NCBI RefSeq assembly: GCF_025567095.1
Contig: NZ_JAOQJH010000023.1
Strand: one strand, 5' to 3'
From: Anthropogastromicrobium aceti
Lineage (GTDB): Bacteria; Bacillota; Clostridia; Lachnospirales; Lachnospiraceae
Length of the DNA: 58,870 nucleotides
Shown: positions 58,088 to 58,870 of the stretch, piece by piece
Position numbering within the stretch: the stretch's first letter is position 1
How the letters are laid out: each line of letters starts with the position of its first letter
The notes under the pieces: model-generated
Database searches by the model: none
Seen by the model: only the letters and a program-made list of their open reading frames with translations
What the model was told of the DNA's origin: nothing
Position numbers and translations under genes: made by a program

Positions 58088-58870
58088 TTAAACGGTACGA
58101 ATACCGGAATTCATAATCTTTTTTCCTGAACGAATGATTTCTTCAATCATGTTCTTTTCTTTTTGATACATAGTGGCAAAATCAGATCGACATTTTAGTT
58201 TGTTGATCTGTGTATAAGTTTTATTGATACAATACAGTAAGTAAGAGGAATACCAGTCTCTTTGAACCTTTGTCCCATCTGTCAGATGATACATTCGCTG
58301 TGACAATTTCTTTGGAATGTAAGTATCTGATGTGTGATCGTACTGACTGGCACGATATAAAATCGGTACCTCAACATACATCCCACCTGTTGATTCAAAA
58401 AGCTGCTTTGCTTTTGCCTGCATGTATCCGGGGCAACGATTTTTTATGGATCTTCCGAAGCGCTTTTTTCGTTTCATACGTCCATTCTTACCGACCAGAT
58501 TCTCTGGATTTGCTCTTTTTTGTAGTTTCTTTGCATTTGGCGGTTCTGTGATAAAGCAGTCTCCCAAGGATCGAAGATGATTGACCTGCTCACGGATTGC
58601 CAGCGCTCGATTTTCTGCTGCAATCCGACACAATTCCTGATGTCTTTGTTTCAATTTCTGGTATCGTTTTGAAAAGCTCCATTGCCTGTGACCTTTCTTA
58701 ACGGTACCATTTTCGTTGTAATGATTCGGATTCATCGCCCTTCGGGATCGTTCCATTGCCCGCAGGATCAAAGCCTCCTGTCTTTCCACATGCTGAATTG
58801 AATTTCCTCTTTCTGCCAGATTTTCAAGTCCCACTTCGGTATTGGAAGTGTAGGCGATTGTCTGCGTTCC
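58088..58870 (-). CDS. TnpB-like RNA-guided nuclease family protein, N-terminus beyond right edge
   Basis: The minus frame is open to the window edge (at least 260 residues; the first ATG-like codon at 58834 is an internal GTG). Just inside the edge it reads GTQTIAYTSNTEVGLENLAE, the region after the first RuvC Asp in this IS605 OrfB-like family. Further on are NPENLVGKNGRMKRKKRFGR, KASQ-like RASQYDHTSDTYIPKKLSQR and the third-motif region KVQRDWYSSYLL. It differs clearly from the protein at 2-292, so two distinct TnpB types bracket the window. C-terminus complete at 58088. Confidence 0.82.
   Translation of the reverse strand, partial: GTQTIAYTSNTEVGLENLAERGNSIQHVERQEALILRAMERSRRAMNPNHYNENGTVKKGHRQWSFSKRYQKLKQRHQELCRIAAENRALAIREQVNHLRSLGDCFITEPPNAKKLQKRANPENLVGKNGRMKRKKRFGRSIKNRCPGYMQAKAKQLFESTGGMYVEVPILYRASQYDHTSDTYIPKKLSQRMYHLTDGTKVQRDWYSSYLLYCINKTYTQINKLKCRSDFATMYQKEKNMIEEIIRSGKKIMNSGIRTV

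Overview
The window comes from a low-GC, endospore-forming member of the Clostridia, most likely Lachnospiraceae. This rests on the spoIIA/spoVA and cotJ sporulation loci, an indirect Asn-tRNA pathway (archaeal-type AspRS plus GatCAB under a T-box), and several protein families typical of that group (large TPR/actin-like proteins of unknown function, secreted propeller-like proteins, M56/BlaI pairs). I could not assign a species. Both window edges fall inside TnpB-type genes of IS200/IS605-like elements.

Layout, left to right. 1-650: 3' end of a tnpB and its downstream structured DNA. 657-7.7 kb: adenosine deaminase, then a leftward MacB-like exporter operon (adaptor, ATPase, very unusual 878-residue adaptor, permease). 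8-12.4 kb: BlaI-like repressor, M56 (BlaR1-like) membrane protease and three secreted proteins. 12.5-15.8 kb: ABC-2 exporter. 16-16.9 kb: a DUF3990 gene pair that resembles a toxin-antitoxin unit. 17-20.6 kb: AraC regulator, an S51 peptidase/HAD phosphatase fusion, iron alcohol dehydrogenase. 20.9-25.9 kb: aspS-gatC-gatA-gatB behind a T-box whose likely specifier is AAC (Asn).

25.9-30.6 kb is the most interesting part. It holds a compact peptide-modification locus: a 37-39 residue Cys-containing peptide gene (28913-29026), a radical SAM/SPASM enzyme and an ABC exporter on the minus strand, divergent from a large HTH regulator, with palindromes in the shared intergenic region. I read it as a RiPP biosynthesis and signalling cluster of a type I do not recognise.

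30.7-37.2 kb: a nickel-pincer cofactor operon (larE-larB-larC) continuing into a Nik/Dpp-type binding protein and two permeases, with no ATPase genes. It is interrupted and flanked by short palindromic elements (35451-35643, 37333-37518, 37672-37742). 37.8-41.4 kb: tRNA-Arg and tRNA-Asn, then spoVAC/AB/AA, sigF, spoIIAB, spoIIAA. 41.5-45.6 kb: zinc-ribbon/TPR membrane protein with a repetitive tail, ATP-grasp enzyme, methyltransferase. 45.7-54.1 kb: valS behind a three-gene set of large Lachnospiraceae-type proteins. 54.3-55.4 kb: cotJABC. 55.4-57.6 kb: MerR/TipAS regulator beside a truncated Cys-rich KTR gene, and a DUF4160/DUF2442 operon. The window closes with a nitroreductase remnant cut by the second TnpB element.

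Gene starts were moved from the longest open frame wherever a Shine-Dalgarno sequence and family length supported an internal start; the reasons are given per gene.
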